A DNA stretch of 7,647 nt from Lactobacillus sp. UBA5815 (GCA_002417825.1 DICX01000039.1:1-7647); one strand, 5' to 3'; positions 1 through 7,051 are shown, counted from the stretch's first letter. The notes: generated from the sequence alone by a model not told the origin. Made by a program: numbers and translations.

Positions 1-1019
1 GCTTCCTTCGATTCACTGAACAAATTTTGACTTTGATTGCAGAAAATCGATTGGGCCTGGTGACTTTTGGCAAATTAAGTGGATGGCAGGCCTCTCTGCT
101 TCTTGCTGTGACCCTTTTTTGGATCGCTCAGGGTGGCCTTAATATTAAAGAAAAAAATAAAAAGATCAAAACAAGTTTAGTTTTGATGTATTTTATTTTC
201 TTTTCTTGGATTCATTTTCCATTGGTTGGGCAGGTTATTTTTATTGATGTCGGTCAAGGCGATAGCATTTTAATTACAACACCTTTAAAACGACAGGTTT
301 ATTTGATCGATACTGGTGGAAAATTGCAATTTTCAAAACATAAAGCGCAACCACAAATTAATCAGGTAACGCTGCCACTTTTACATGCTTTAGGTATTTC
401 TCAGATTGATGGCCTTTTTTTGTCTCATCAAGATGCAGATCATGTCGGCGACTTATCACCTTTATTAGATCAAATAAAAGTTAAAAATCTTTATTTTGCA
501 AAAGGCTTGACTGAAAATGATTCGATTAAACGACGTCTTTTGGGTCATCTTCATGGAACGCGTTTGCAACCCTTGCTGGCAGGAGATCGTGTTGATTCCA
601 AAATTAAGTTTGACATTTTGTTTCCAGATCATGCCGTTTTAGGGAAAAATGAGGATTCATTGTCTTTAACTTTTGAACTTAACCATAGACGTTGGCTGTT
701 TACTGGCGATTTAGATCGCAATGGTGAAAAAAAGATCATGGCGACTTATCCTCTGAAGGCAGACTACTTTAAATTAGGGCATCATGGGAGTAAAACAGCT
801 TCTGATCCCTTGTTTTTAAAACAGTTAAATCCCAGGATGGTTTTTATTTCAGTGGGACGCAATAATCGTTTTGGCCACCCGAATCCGGAGACGTTACAAA
901 CGTTAAAAGTACTTAATATTCCGAAACGCGATACTGCACATTATGGTATGATAACTTGGAATTATTCAATTTTTGGCATGGAGTGGTTAAAGACTTTTTG
1001 TAAGGGTGATAGTGAATGA
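1..1019 (+). CDS. comEC: ComEC competence DNA-uptake channel, C-terminal part (5' end outside window)
   Basis: This is the 3' part of the inner-membrane channel that passes single-stranded DNA into the cell during natural transformation. The frame is open to the left edge (first whole codon at base 3, FLRFTEQILTLIAEN), so the TTG at 27 is not a real start and the gene is cut by the window. Two hydrophobic segments are visible (about 84-140 and 171-230), the end of the membrane Competence region. They are followed by a metallo-beta-lactamase domain: VIFIDVGQGDS, then LSHQDADHVGD with an intact HxDxDH at 426-443, TGDLD near 702, KLGHHGSK near 771, and SVGRNNRFGHPNPETL. This order is diagnostic of the ComEC C-terminus, for which a nuclease role on the non-transported strand has been proposed. 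All metal ligands I can place are present, so this end looks intact. It overlaps holA by ATGA at 1016-1019, implying cotranscription and translational coupling. Confidence 0.95.
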   Translation, partial: FLRFTEQILTLIAENRLGLVTFGKLSGWQASLLLAVTLFWIAQGGLNIKEKNKKIKTSLVLMYFIFFSWIHFPLVGQVIFIDVGQGDSILITTPLKRQVYLIDTGGKLQFSKHKAQPQINQVTLPLLHALGISQIDGLFLSHQDADHVGDLSPLLDQIKVKNLYFAKGLTENDSIKRRLLGHLHGTRLQPLLAGDRVDSKIKFDILFPDHAVLGKNEDSLSLTFELNHRRWLFTGDLDRNGEKKIMATYPLKADYFKLGHHGSKTASDPLFLKQLNPRMVFISVGRNNRFGHPNPETLQTLKVLNIPKRDTAHYGMITWNYSIFGMEWLKTFCKGDSE

Positions 1020-2005
1020 TAATCTCTTTATTTCCGAACCGTAATGAACAAAAGAATAGCGTTTTATTAAGCGGAAAAGATGCCTTGTTGAATGACTATG
1101 TGGCTAAAGCATATTTAAAGCGAAAAGAATTTGAAACTTATGAACATGTTGTGATCGATTGTGAAGAGAACGGATTGAACGATTTAGTTGGCATTGCAAG
1201 TGAAAGCTCATTGTTTTATCAACAAAAATTGGTTTTGGTTAGAAATCCCTTCTTTTTGACGAGTAAATCTTCAAAAACAGTTCGTAAACAACTTCTGCAA
1301 TTAGAAAAAATTTTTTCGCAATTAGATAAGCGCCAAGATGTTTTTGTTTTTGAAGCAAACTATGATAAATTAGATCGCAGAAAAAAAATAACCAAGATTC
1401 TTTTGGAACAATGCCATGTTGTTAAAACAGATTTAAAGACGTATCAAATTGATGCTTTTATCCGACAGCTGGCCAAGTTAGAAGGGTATCAATTTGATCG
1501 TGATGCCGAAAAATTGCTTATGATGCGAAGCGATCAGGTTCTGGATATCACATTGGCCAATTTCAATAAACTAAAATTTGTCGTTTCTGATCATAGAATC
1601 ACTTATAATGATGTCGCTAAAAATATTGATCAAACTTTAGCTCAAAACGTTTTTGAAATTTTAACGGTTGCTTTACGAGGGAAAATGAAAGAAGCCATTT
1701 TGCGGTTGAAAGATTATATTCATGAGGGAGCAAACCCTGTTCAATTACTTGCTATTTTTGAAAATCAGCTTGAATTTTTACTGTGTGTTAAACTATTGCA
1801 ACCACAAAAGTCGGAACAACAAATTGCCACGACATTAAATAGTCATCCTTATCGCGTTAAATTGGCTATGGCTAATCAAGTGAGTGTCCATAGATTGAAG
1901 AAATTACTTAATTATGCAATTTCTTTAGATTATGGTTACAAAACTGGAAAATATCGAGATTCGCTTTTCTTAGAACTTTTTTTGCTTCGTAGTACAACCA
2001 AATAA
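1016..2005 (+). CDS. holA: DNA polymerase III subunit delta
   Basis: Delta is the clamp-loader subunit that opens the beta sliding clamp so it can be loaded at primer-template junctions. The product has 329 residues, normal for Firmicutes HolA (about 340). The N-terminal domain starts with the degenerate nucleotide-site region VLLSGKDALLNDYVAKAYLK (about residues 16-35). The middle contains the ELR-type helical region with QIDAFIRQLAKLEGYQFDRDAEKLL and the usual QNVFEILTVALRGKMKEAI segment. The C-terminal collar domain ends with the family pattern DYGYKTGKYRDSLFLELFLL. Recognition rests on this overall pattern rather than one catalytic motif, because delta is not itself an ATPase. The start is the ATG inside the comEC stop overlap, with AAGGG at 1002-1006 nine bases upstream. 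The TAA stop merges into the A-tract of the following terminator. comEC-holA-rpsT is a common Firmicutes order. Confidence 0.95.
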   Translation: MIISLFPNRNEQKNSVLLSGKDALLNDYVAKAYLKRKEFETYEHVVIDCEENGLNDLVGIASESSLFYQQKLVLVRNPFFLTSKSSKTVRKQLLQLEKIFSQLDKRQDVFVFEANYDKLDRRKKITKILLEQCHVVKTDLKTYQIDAFIRQLAKLEGYQFDRDAEKLLMMRSDQVLDITLANFNKLKFVVSDHRITYNDVAKNIDQTLAQNVFEILTVALRGKMKEAILRLKDYIHEGANPVQLLAIFENQLEFLLCVKLLQPQKSEQQIATTLNSHPYRVKLAMANQVSVHRLKKLLNYAISLDYGYKTGKYRDSLFLELFLLRSTTK

Positions 2006-2043
2006 AAAAAGAGGTACAAGTGATTTCACTTGTACCTCTTTTT
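2004..2043. terminator. Bidirectional intrinsic terminator between holA and rpsT
   Basis: A perfect 13-bp stem (2011-2023 with 2026-2038, GAGGTACAAGTGA and its complement) is flanked by an A-tract at 2004-2010 on the left and a T-tract at 2039-2043 on the right. It therefore reads as a Rho-independent terminator on both strands. It lies between two convergent genes, ending holA on the plus strand and rpsT on the minus strand. The left A-tract shares bases with the holA stop codon. Confidence 0.93.
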
Positions 2044-2055
2044 GTTGATTCAAGA

Positions 2056-2307
2056 TTATTTGGTAAGTTTAGCTAATCTTGCTTTGTCACGGCTTGCTTT
2101 GTTTTTATGAATGAGTCCCTTTGAAGCAGCTTTATCTAAAGAACGAACAGCCTCTTTATGTAAGTCGGAGGCATTTTCGGCGCCTTCAGCTTGAGCAAGT
2201 TTAAACTTTTTAACAGCAGTTCTGAGTTCACTCAATTGTGTTGCATTAAGTTGGTTAGCCTTTTTTTGTGTTTTGACACGTTTGATGGCTTGCTTGATTT
2301 GTGGCAT
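2056..2307 (-). CDS. rpsT: 30S ribosomal protein S20
   Basis: S20 is a small basic protein that binds 16S rRNA in the body of the 30S subunit. The product has 83 residues and begins MPQIKQAIKRVKTQ, the family signature, then LNATQLSELRTAVKKF, and ends with the conserved SLDKAASKGLIHKNKASRDKARLAK. The ATG at 2305-2307 (read on the minus strand) is preferred because a full GGAGGTGAT ribosome binding site lies at 2312-2320, eight bases upstream. A longer frame opening at a TTG at 2322 would overlap that site and adds residues that S20 proteins lack. The gene is transcribed opposite to its neighbours, shares a terminator with holA, and has its own promoter back to back with that of rpsO. Confidence 0.96.
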   Translation of the reverse strand: MPQIKQAIKRVKTQKKANQLNATQLSELRTAVKKFKLAQAEGAENASDLHKEAVRSLDKAASKGLIHKNKASRDKARLAKLTK

Positions 2308-2345
2308 TGAAATCACCTCCAATTTAGTTGATTTGCACTTAACTG

Positions 2346-2374
2346 ATTATACTTAAAGACAGCCGTGTGTGCAA
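2346..2374 (-). promoter_or_regulatory. rpsT promoter
   Basis: On the minus strand, TTGCAC (2369-2374) and a perfect TATAAT (2346-2351) are separated by 17 bases, a near-consensus vegetative sigma-A promoter. The predicted start near 2340 gives a short leader of about 33 bases before the S20 start codon, with no clear structure beyond the ribosome binding site. Confidence 0.85.
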
Positions 2375-2386
2375 GGTAAATTAGTC

Positions 2387-2415
2387 TTGCTTTTTGATTC
2401 TTTTTCACGTATCAT
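2387..2415 (+). promoter_or_regulatory. Probable rpsO promoter
   Basis: TTGCTT (2387-2392) and TATCAT (2410-2415) are 17 bases apart; the -10 matches consensus at five of six positions and the -35 at three. A start near 2422 would give a leader of about 85 bases. The -35 lies only 12 bases from the -35 of the divergent rpsT promoter. An alternative is TTGACG at 2464-2469 with a poor -10 (TTTAGA, 2487-2492), which would give an almost leaderless message. I favour the first because of its better -10. Confidence 0.5.
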
Positions 2416-2438
2416 AAATGAGTTAGTTGAACCATGTA

Positions 2439-2500
2439 CGCTGTCTTCGCGCTTCACCAGCGGTTGACGTTGTAATGGCGATTATTTTTAGAAGGGTGAA
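2439..2500 (+). promoter_or_regulatory. Candidate rpsO leader pseudoknot covering the ribosome binding site
   Basis: CGCTG (2439-2443) pairs with CAGCG (2458-2462). The loop bases TTCAC (2453-2457) pair with GTGAA (2496-2500), which is part of the Shine-Dalgarno region AAGGGTGAA in front of rpsO. The two stems abut with no base between 2457 and 2458, as in a classical H-type pseudoknot with coaxial stacking. Established knowledge: S15 represses its own translation in several bacteria by binding leader RNA structures, including a pseudoknot in E. coli. Inference: this leader is the S15 autoregulatory site in this organism. I cannot fold it computationally, and the second stem is only five base pairs. 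Confidence 0.45.
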
Positions 2501-2506
2501 TATAAT

Positions 2507-2776
2507 ATGGCAGTTTCAAAAGAAAAGAAAGACGAATTAATCAAAAAGTTTGCGATTCATGATGGTGATACAGGATCTGTTGAAGTTCAAGTTGCAGTTT
2601 TGACAGAAGATATCAACAATTTGAATGCACACTTAAAGTCACACAAGCATGATAACCATTCTTACGTAGGCTTATTAAAAAAGATCGGCCACAGACGTAA
2701 TTTGTTAACATATTTGCGGAACAATGACGTTGAGCGGTATCGAAAATTGATTAAAGAACTTGGTCTTCGTCGTTAA
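2507..2776 (+). CDS. rpsO: 30S ribosomal protein S15
   Basis: S15 is an early-assembling 30S protein that binds the 16S rRNA central-domain three-way junction and contributes to an intersubunit bridge. The length of 89 residues is exactly that of the family. Visible signatures are DTGSVEVQVAVLTEDINNLN (21-40), H42, D49 and S52 of the RNA-recognition loop, GHRRNLLTYLRNNDVERYRKLI (61-82), and the invariant end LGLRR. One oddity is Tyr-Val at 53-54, where many S15 proteins have Arg-Arg in DHHSRRGL. The ATG follows AAGGGTGAA (2492-2500) at normal spacing, and the frame begins MAVSKEKK as in other S15 proteins. The gene stands alone between its own promoter and a strong terminator. Confidence 0.97.
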   Translation: MAVSKEKKDELIKKFAIHDGDTGSVEVQVAVLTEDINNLNAHLKSHKHDNHSYVGLLKKIGHRRNLLTYLRNNDVERYRKLIKELGLRR

Positions 2777-2785
2777 TTCAAGACT

Positions 2786-2823
2786 ATCAAAAAAGCCAGT
2801 CCATTTGGACTGGCTTTTTTGAT
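2786..2823 (+). terminator. rpsO intrinsic terminator
   Basis: A perfect 17-bp inverted repeat (2786-2802 with 2807-2823) has the loop ATTT. Its GC-rich core GCCAGTCC/GGACTGGC is flanked by AAAAAA and TTTTTT. It lies ten bases after the rpsO stop and separates rpsO from the RNase J unit. Being symmetrical it could act on both strands, but only plus-strand genes adjoin it. Confidence 0.95.
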
Positions 2824-2825
2824 GG

Positions 2826-2854
2826 CTGATATTCACCTCATAATATGCTAAAAT
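2826..2854 (+). promoter_or_regulatory. Probable promoter of the RNase J-TPR unit
   Basis: An extended -10, TGCTAAAAT (2846-2854; hexamer TAAAAT at 2849-2854), sits 17 bases after CTGATA (2826-2831), which matches the -35 consensus at four of six positions. It begins just beyond the rpsO terminator, as expected for a new transcription unit. The start near 2861 gives a leader of about 90 bases with repeated TTTGATC motifs. Confidence 0.55.
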
Positions 2855-2952
2855 TAAATAAACTGTGTCACTTTGATCATTTTGATCCTAAAAATTAAGT
2901 TGAAATTCAGATCAATTTAGCTAAATAGTTCAGTTAGAAAAGGAAGTAAAAT

Positions 2953-4746
2953 ATGACAGATAAAATAAAAATAATGATTTTGGGCGGTGTACGTGAAAAT
3001 GGCAAAGATATGTATGCCGTTCAAGTCAATCGAGAAATTTTTGTCTTGGATGCAGGATTGAAGTTCCCAGATGCGTCGCTACTTGGTATCGATGTCGTTA
3101 TTCCAGATCTTGATTTTTTTGAAGAATATTCAGATCAAATTGCTGGTATCTTTTTGACGCATGGTCATGCAGATGCTATTGGCGCATTGCCTTATATTCT
3201 TAGACATTATGATATCCCTGTTTTCGGTTCCGAGCTTTCGATTGAATTGGCCAAGATCGCTGTGCAAAGAGAGAATAAGCATCATAAGAACAAACTTTTT
3301 CATGTCGTTGATGCACAGACAGCAATCGATTTTAAAGACACGACTATTTCATTTTTTGCAACGACACATTCAGTACCAGGTTCACTAGGAGTTGATATTT
3401 CAACTAAACAAGGAGAAATCGTTTATACTGGCGATTTTAAATTTGACCCATCTGCGCGTGAAGGATACAAAACAGATTTCGTTCGTTTGGCTCAAATTGC
3501 GCAGAAGGGCGTTTTAGCATTATTAAGTGATTCAGCCAATGCCGAAGCAGTTTATCCGAATGCACCTGAAAGTGAAATCGAGAATTATATTTTGGATCTT
3601 TTCTCTGCACATCAGGGACGGATTATCGTTGCTGCCAAGGCCTCTAATATTACACGTGTTCAACAAGTTTTGAATGCAGCAGCGAAGACGAATCGAAAAG
3701 TCTTATTAACTGGGCGTGATGTAGCCAAAATCGTTAAAACGACGATGACATTGGGAGCTTTGCATATGCCAAAAGACCTTTTGATTAAGACCAAGGATTT
3801 AAAAAAGGTCCCTGAGGATAAGCTCGTTATCTTGGAGACAGGGCGCATGGGTGAGCCTTTAAAGTCTTTGCAAAAGATGGCAATGAATCGACATCGTGTC
3901 GTTCGTATCAAACCACATGATCTCGTTTTTATAGCTACGACACCATCACACTCCGTTGAAACGTTAGTGGCACAAACTAGTGATTCCGTTTATCGTGCAG
4001 GTGGTTCAGTTATTCAATTAGGTTTGGTCAAGCATGCTAGTGGACATGCAACCGGACGTGATTTGCAACTTTTAATCGATACTTTAAAGCCCAAAAATTT
4101 GATTCCCGTGTTAGGCGAATATCGTCTTTTAGTGATGCACAAACGTTTAGCGATTGCGGCGGGAATGCCGGCAGACCATATTTTTATTACTAAAAATGGT
4201 GACACGTTAAGTTTAGAAAAAGACAAATTTCATTTATCTGATCCCGTTCCTGGTGAAGACACGATGATCGATGGATCAGGAGTTGGAGATGTTGGCAATA
4301 TTGTTTTACGCGATCGTGAAGTTTTATCTGACGATGGTATTTTTATTGCGGTTGTAACAATCGATCGCAAAAAGAAGAAGATCGTTTCAGAACCTAAAGT
4401 GACAACACGAGGATTCGTGTATATCAAGACCAATAAAGTGCTGCTAACTGAGTCATTACCGGTGATCAAAAAAGCGATTACGAATAATTTTGAACATAAA
4501 AAATTTGATTGGACAGAATTGAAAATCGATGTTCGAAATGATTTAGAAAAGTATCTTTACAAAAAGACTGGCAGACGTCCTGTTGTGATGCCTATTGTAA
4601 TGGAAGTCAATCAAAATCGACATCGTGCCGTTTCTAAAAGCAGCAATGCATCTAATTCACGAGAGGAGTCAAAAGTTAAAGCAAATGCGGAATACAAGCC
4701 AAGAAAGCTTAATGACTCTAGCTCAAAGAGCAAAAAACAAGGGTGA
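2953..4746 (+). CDS. rnjB: RNase J family ribonuclease, J2-like
   Basis: RNase J proteins are metallo-beta-lactamase/beta-CASP ribonucleases that act in mRNA decay and RNA maturation, usually as J1-J2 complexes in Firmicutes. Within the 597 residues, the lactamase core has FLTHGHADAIG (68-77), H139 in TTHSVPGS, and D161 in TGDFKFD. The beta-CASP region has SDSANAE (192-198) and HASGHA (361-366). The sequence then continues to IPVLGEYR (384-391), GVGDVGNIVLRDR (443-455) and KTGRRPVVMPIVMEV (538-552). Two ligand positions that are His in RNase J1 are changed: A75 ends the HxHxDH motif and L387 replaces His in the PVHGE motif. Loss at these positions is typical of RNase J2, which in Bacillus subtilis is much less active than J1. 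Residues 553-597 form a basic, serine-rich, probably disordered tail. AAAGGAAG (2939-2946) precedes the ATG at good spacing. The J2 assignment is by motif; rnjB is a best-fit symbol. Confidence 0.9.
   Translation: MTDKIKIMILGGVRENGKDMYAVQVNREIFVLDAGLKFPDASLLGIDVVIPDLDFFEEYSDQIAGIFLTHGHADAIGALPYILRHYDIPVFGSELSIELAKIAVQRENKHHKNKLFHVVDAQTAIDFKDTTISFFATTHSVPGSLGVDISTKQGEIVYTGDFKFDPSAREGYKTDFVRLAQIAQKGVLALLSDSANAEAVYPNAPESEIENYILDLFSAHQGRIIVAAKASNITRVQQVLNAAAKTNRKVLLTGRDVAKIVKTTMTLGALHMPKDLLIKTKDLKKVPEDKLVILETGRMGEPLKSLQKMAMNRHRVVRIKPHDLVFIATTPSHSVETLVAQTSDSVYRAGGSVIQLGLVKHASGHATGRDLQLLIDTLKPKNLIPVLGEYRLLVMHKRLAIAAGMPADHIFITKNGDTLSLEKDKFHLSDPVPGEDTMIDGSGVGDVGNIVLRDREVLSDDGIFIAVVTIDRKKKKIVSEPKVTTRGFVYIKTNKVLLTESLPVIKKAITNNFEHKKFDWTELKIDVRNDLEKYLYKKTGRRPVVMPIVMEVNQNRHRAVSKSSNASNSREESKVKANAEYKPRKLNDSSSKSKKQG
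4664..4687 (+). promoter_or_regulatory. Ribosome binding site deciding the TPR gene start
   Basis: AGGAG at 4664-4668 is the only good Shine-Dalgarno sequence near the start of the TPR gene. The next in-frame ATG is at 4685, a long spacing of 16 bases. A second ATG at 4712 has only a weak purine run (AAGAAAG, 4701-4707) four bases before it. The GTG at 4625 has no ribosome binding site. The site lies inside the RNase J coding sequence. Confidence 0.45.
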
Positions 4747-5524
4747 CTATCAGCAAAGTAATCAGTACCTTGAAGAAGCGTTGCGCATGGGACATGACAC
4801 ACAGATTGTTTTAATGATGTGTGACAATTATTTGAAATTGCGACAATCTGATCAAGCTTATTTTTTGATCAAAGAAGAATCGGATCTTTTTTCGAATGCT
4901 TCGATTTGGAAATGTTATCTTGAAATATTGCAGACGAATCATTTTGAAATTGAAATAAAACAATTAGCTCATTTGCGTCAGAAAACGATACCGCTTGGAT
5001 TTGAACCGTTGAGCGAGACTGCACAGTCTCAAATCATGAAGAACTTTCGACAAAAAAATATTATTCAAGAGCGTGATTACTTAAAGCTATATAAATTAAC
5101 ACTAAAAAGCTTTGTGCATTTTACGCAAAGTTTATTATTAGATCCATCACAGGACTTTGCCCTTAGATTGACGCTATGTGAAGACCTCGTCAAGCTGGGA
5201 ATCAAAACCAAAACAAAGGTTTTTGTCTTGGGAGAATCGACGTCTTTTGTACCGGCGAACACTGAGTTACTAGCATATAACAGTCTTTATAGAGAAATCA
5301 TTTCAAGCTTAGGAGATCGTTATTTTCATGAACCGTCTAAGCTTCCAGAAATTTTAGCTGAGGCAAATTTGATTTTGGGGAGTCTTTATCCTAAATTGTC
5401 AGAATATATTGATGAACCAGATGGGTTTGCCAGTGATTTCAATCATTATTTGGTGACTCGTAATGGTCGGAGTCATCATGACTTATTAGAAAAGATCTAT
5501 CGTCATTTACCGACTGGATATTGA
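4685..5524 (+). CDS. TPR-like repeat protein of unknown function
   Basis: The function is not recognised. From the ATG at 4685 the product has 279 residues, with no signal peptide or membrane segment, so it is probably cytoplasmic. Residues 10-37 (AQRAKNKGDYQQSNQYLEEAL) match a tetratricopeptide helix pair, and residues 38-66 look like a second. Such repeats usually mediate protein-protein contacts. The C-terminal half has no motif I know; it ends FASDFNHYLVTRNGRSHHDLLEKIYRHLPTGY. Proteins of this type are found beside tuf in lactobacilli, and the C-terminal half may belong to a DUF3196-like family, but that is recollection and untested. It starts inside the RNase J gene in another frame (62-base overlap) and is surely cotranscribed with it, which suggests, but does not show, a link to RNA decay. 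The start is uncertain (4625, 4685 or 4712). Confidence 0.75.
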   Translation: MRNTSQESLMTLAQRAKNKGDYQQSNQYLEEALRMGHDTQIVLMMCDNYLKLRQSDQAYFLIKEESDLFSNASIWKCYLEILQTNHFEIEIKQLAHLRQKTIPLGFEPLSETAQSQIMKNFRQKNIIQERDYLKLYKLTLKSFVHFTQSLLLDPSQDFALRLTLCEDLVKLGIKTKTKVFVLGESTSFVPANTELLAYNSLYREIISSLGDRYFHEPSKLPEILAEANLILGSLYPKLSEYIDEPDGFASDFNHYLVTRNGRSHHDLLEKIYRHLPTGY

Positions 5525-5534
5525 ACAAAAAAGG

Positions 5535-5562
5535 TTTACATTTAAAGCGGTTCTAGTATAAT
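5535..5562 (+). promoter_or_regulatory. tuf promoter
   Basis: TTTACA (5535-5540) and a perfect TATAAT (5557-5562) are 16 bases apart, a strong sigma-A promoter as expected for a highly expressed elongation factor. It begins 11 bases after the TPR gene stop. The predicted start at about 5568-5571 gives a leader of about 120 bases. Confidence 0.85.
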
Positions 5563-5566
5563 TAGC

Positions 5567-5605
5567 AAAGGATATTTTCGCAGATAATAGGGTGCTATCC
5601 TTTTT
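5567..5605 (+). terminator. Terminator-like hairpin across the tuf transcription start
   Basis: AAAGGATA (5567-5574) pairs with TATCCTTT (5596-5603) around a 21-base loop and is followed by a T run (5601-5605). It is the only terminator-like structure downstream of the RNase J-TPR unit. The stem has only two GC pairs and a long loop, so termination would be weak. Transcripts starting at the tuf promoter would begin within the left arm and keep only about six base pairs of it. Confidence 0.4.
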
Positions 5606-5660
5606 ACTACGAAAGTAGTACAATAATCAACAGAGAACTATCCGTTACTTTCTCAACGGA
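5605..5660 (+). promoter_or_regulatory. Two hairpins in the tuf leader
   Basis: TACTAC (5605-5610) pairs with GTAGTA (5615-5620) around a GAAA loop, a stable GNRA-type tetraloop hairpin. Downstream, TCCGTT (5641-5646) pairs with AACGGA (5655-5660) around an eight-base loop. The second stem ends 16 bases before the tuf ribosome binding site AGGAGGG (5677-5683). They are seen directly as inverted repeats; any regulatory role is inference. Confidence 0.5.
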
Positions 5661-5691
5661 CTTCTTGCAAAATTACAGGAGGGTCATTTTA

Positions 5692-6882
<1,191 letters not shown>

Positions 6883-6904
6883 TCTGACGTAAGCAATGAG
6901 TTTG

Positions 6905-6933
6905 AAAATGCACTCGGATGAGTGCATTTTTTT
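6905..6933 (+). terminator. tuf intrinsic terminator
   Basis: An 11-bp perfect stem (AAAATGCACTC at 6905-6915 with 6920-6930) closes the loop GGAT and runs into seven T residues (6927-6933). It lies 22 bases after the tuf stop and separates tuf from tig. Confidence 0.95.
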
Positions 6934-6971
6934 ATGGAAACAGAACAGACTAGGAAAGTGCTATGCATGAT

Positions 6972-7000
6972 TTGTCTTTTAGTTGTGGTTAGAGTAAGAT
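6972..7000 (+). promoter_or_regulatory. Possible tig promoter
   Basis: TTGTCT (6972-6977) and TAAGAT (6995-7000) are 17 bases apart, each matching consensus at four of six positions. GATAAT at 6998-7003 is a better -10 but lacks a -35 at proper distance. A promoter is expected here because a strong terminator lies upstream; the exact elements are uncertain. Confidence 0.35.
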
Positions 7001-7051
7001 AATTAAGTATGCACTAGCAAACCCAAATTTGACATCGGAGGTATGTAATTA

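Noticed and set aside
2501..2506. Perfect TATAAT immediately before the rpsO start codon
   Set aside because: No -35 lies 16-18 bases upstream, and a start from it would fall inside the coding sequence.
4625..4684. GTG start giving a 299-residue TPR protein
   Set aside because: No ribosome binding site precedes it and it would deepen the overlap with the RNase J gene; the AGGAG at 4664 points to a later start.
5633..5660. Possible pseudoknot in the tuf leader (GAGAA with TTCTC in the loop of TCCGTT/AACGGA)
   Set aside because: There is no linker between TTCTC and AACGGA to cross the first helix, so both stems cannot easily form together; treated as alternative folds instead.
6910..6925. GCACTC/GAGTGC inverted repeat resembling CIRCE (HrcA operator) half-sites
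   Set aside because: CIRCE has a nine-base spacer and lies upstream of heat-shock genes; here the spacer is four bases and the repeat is followed by seven T residues, so it is the tuf terminator.
7029..7034. Perfect TTGACA just upstream of tig
   Set aside because: A -10 at normal spacing would fall on the tig start codon and reads ATGTCT; the hexamer is probably chance.
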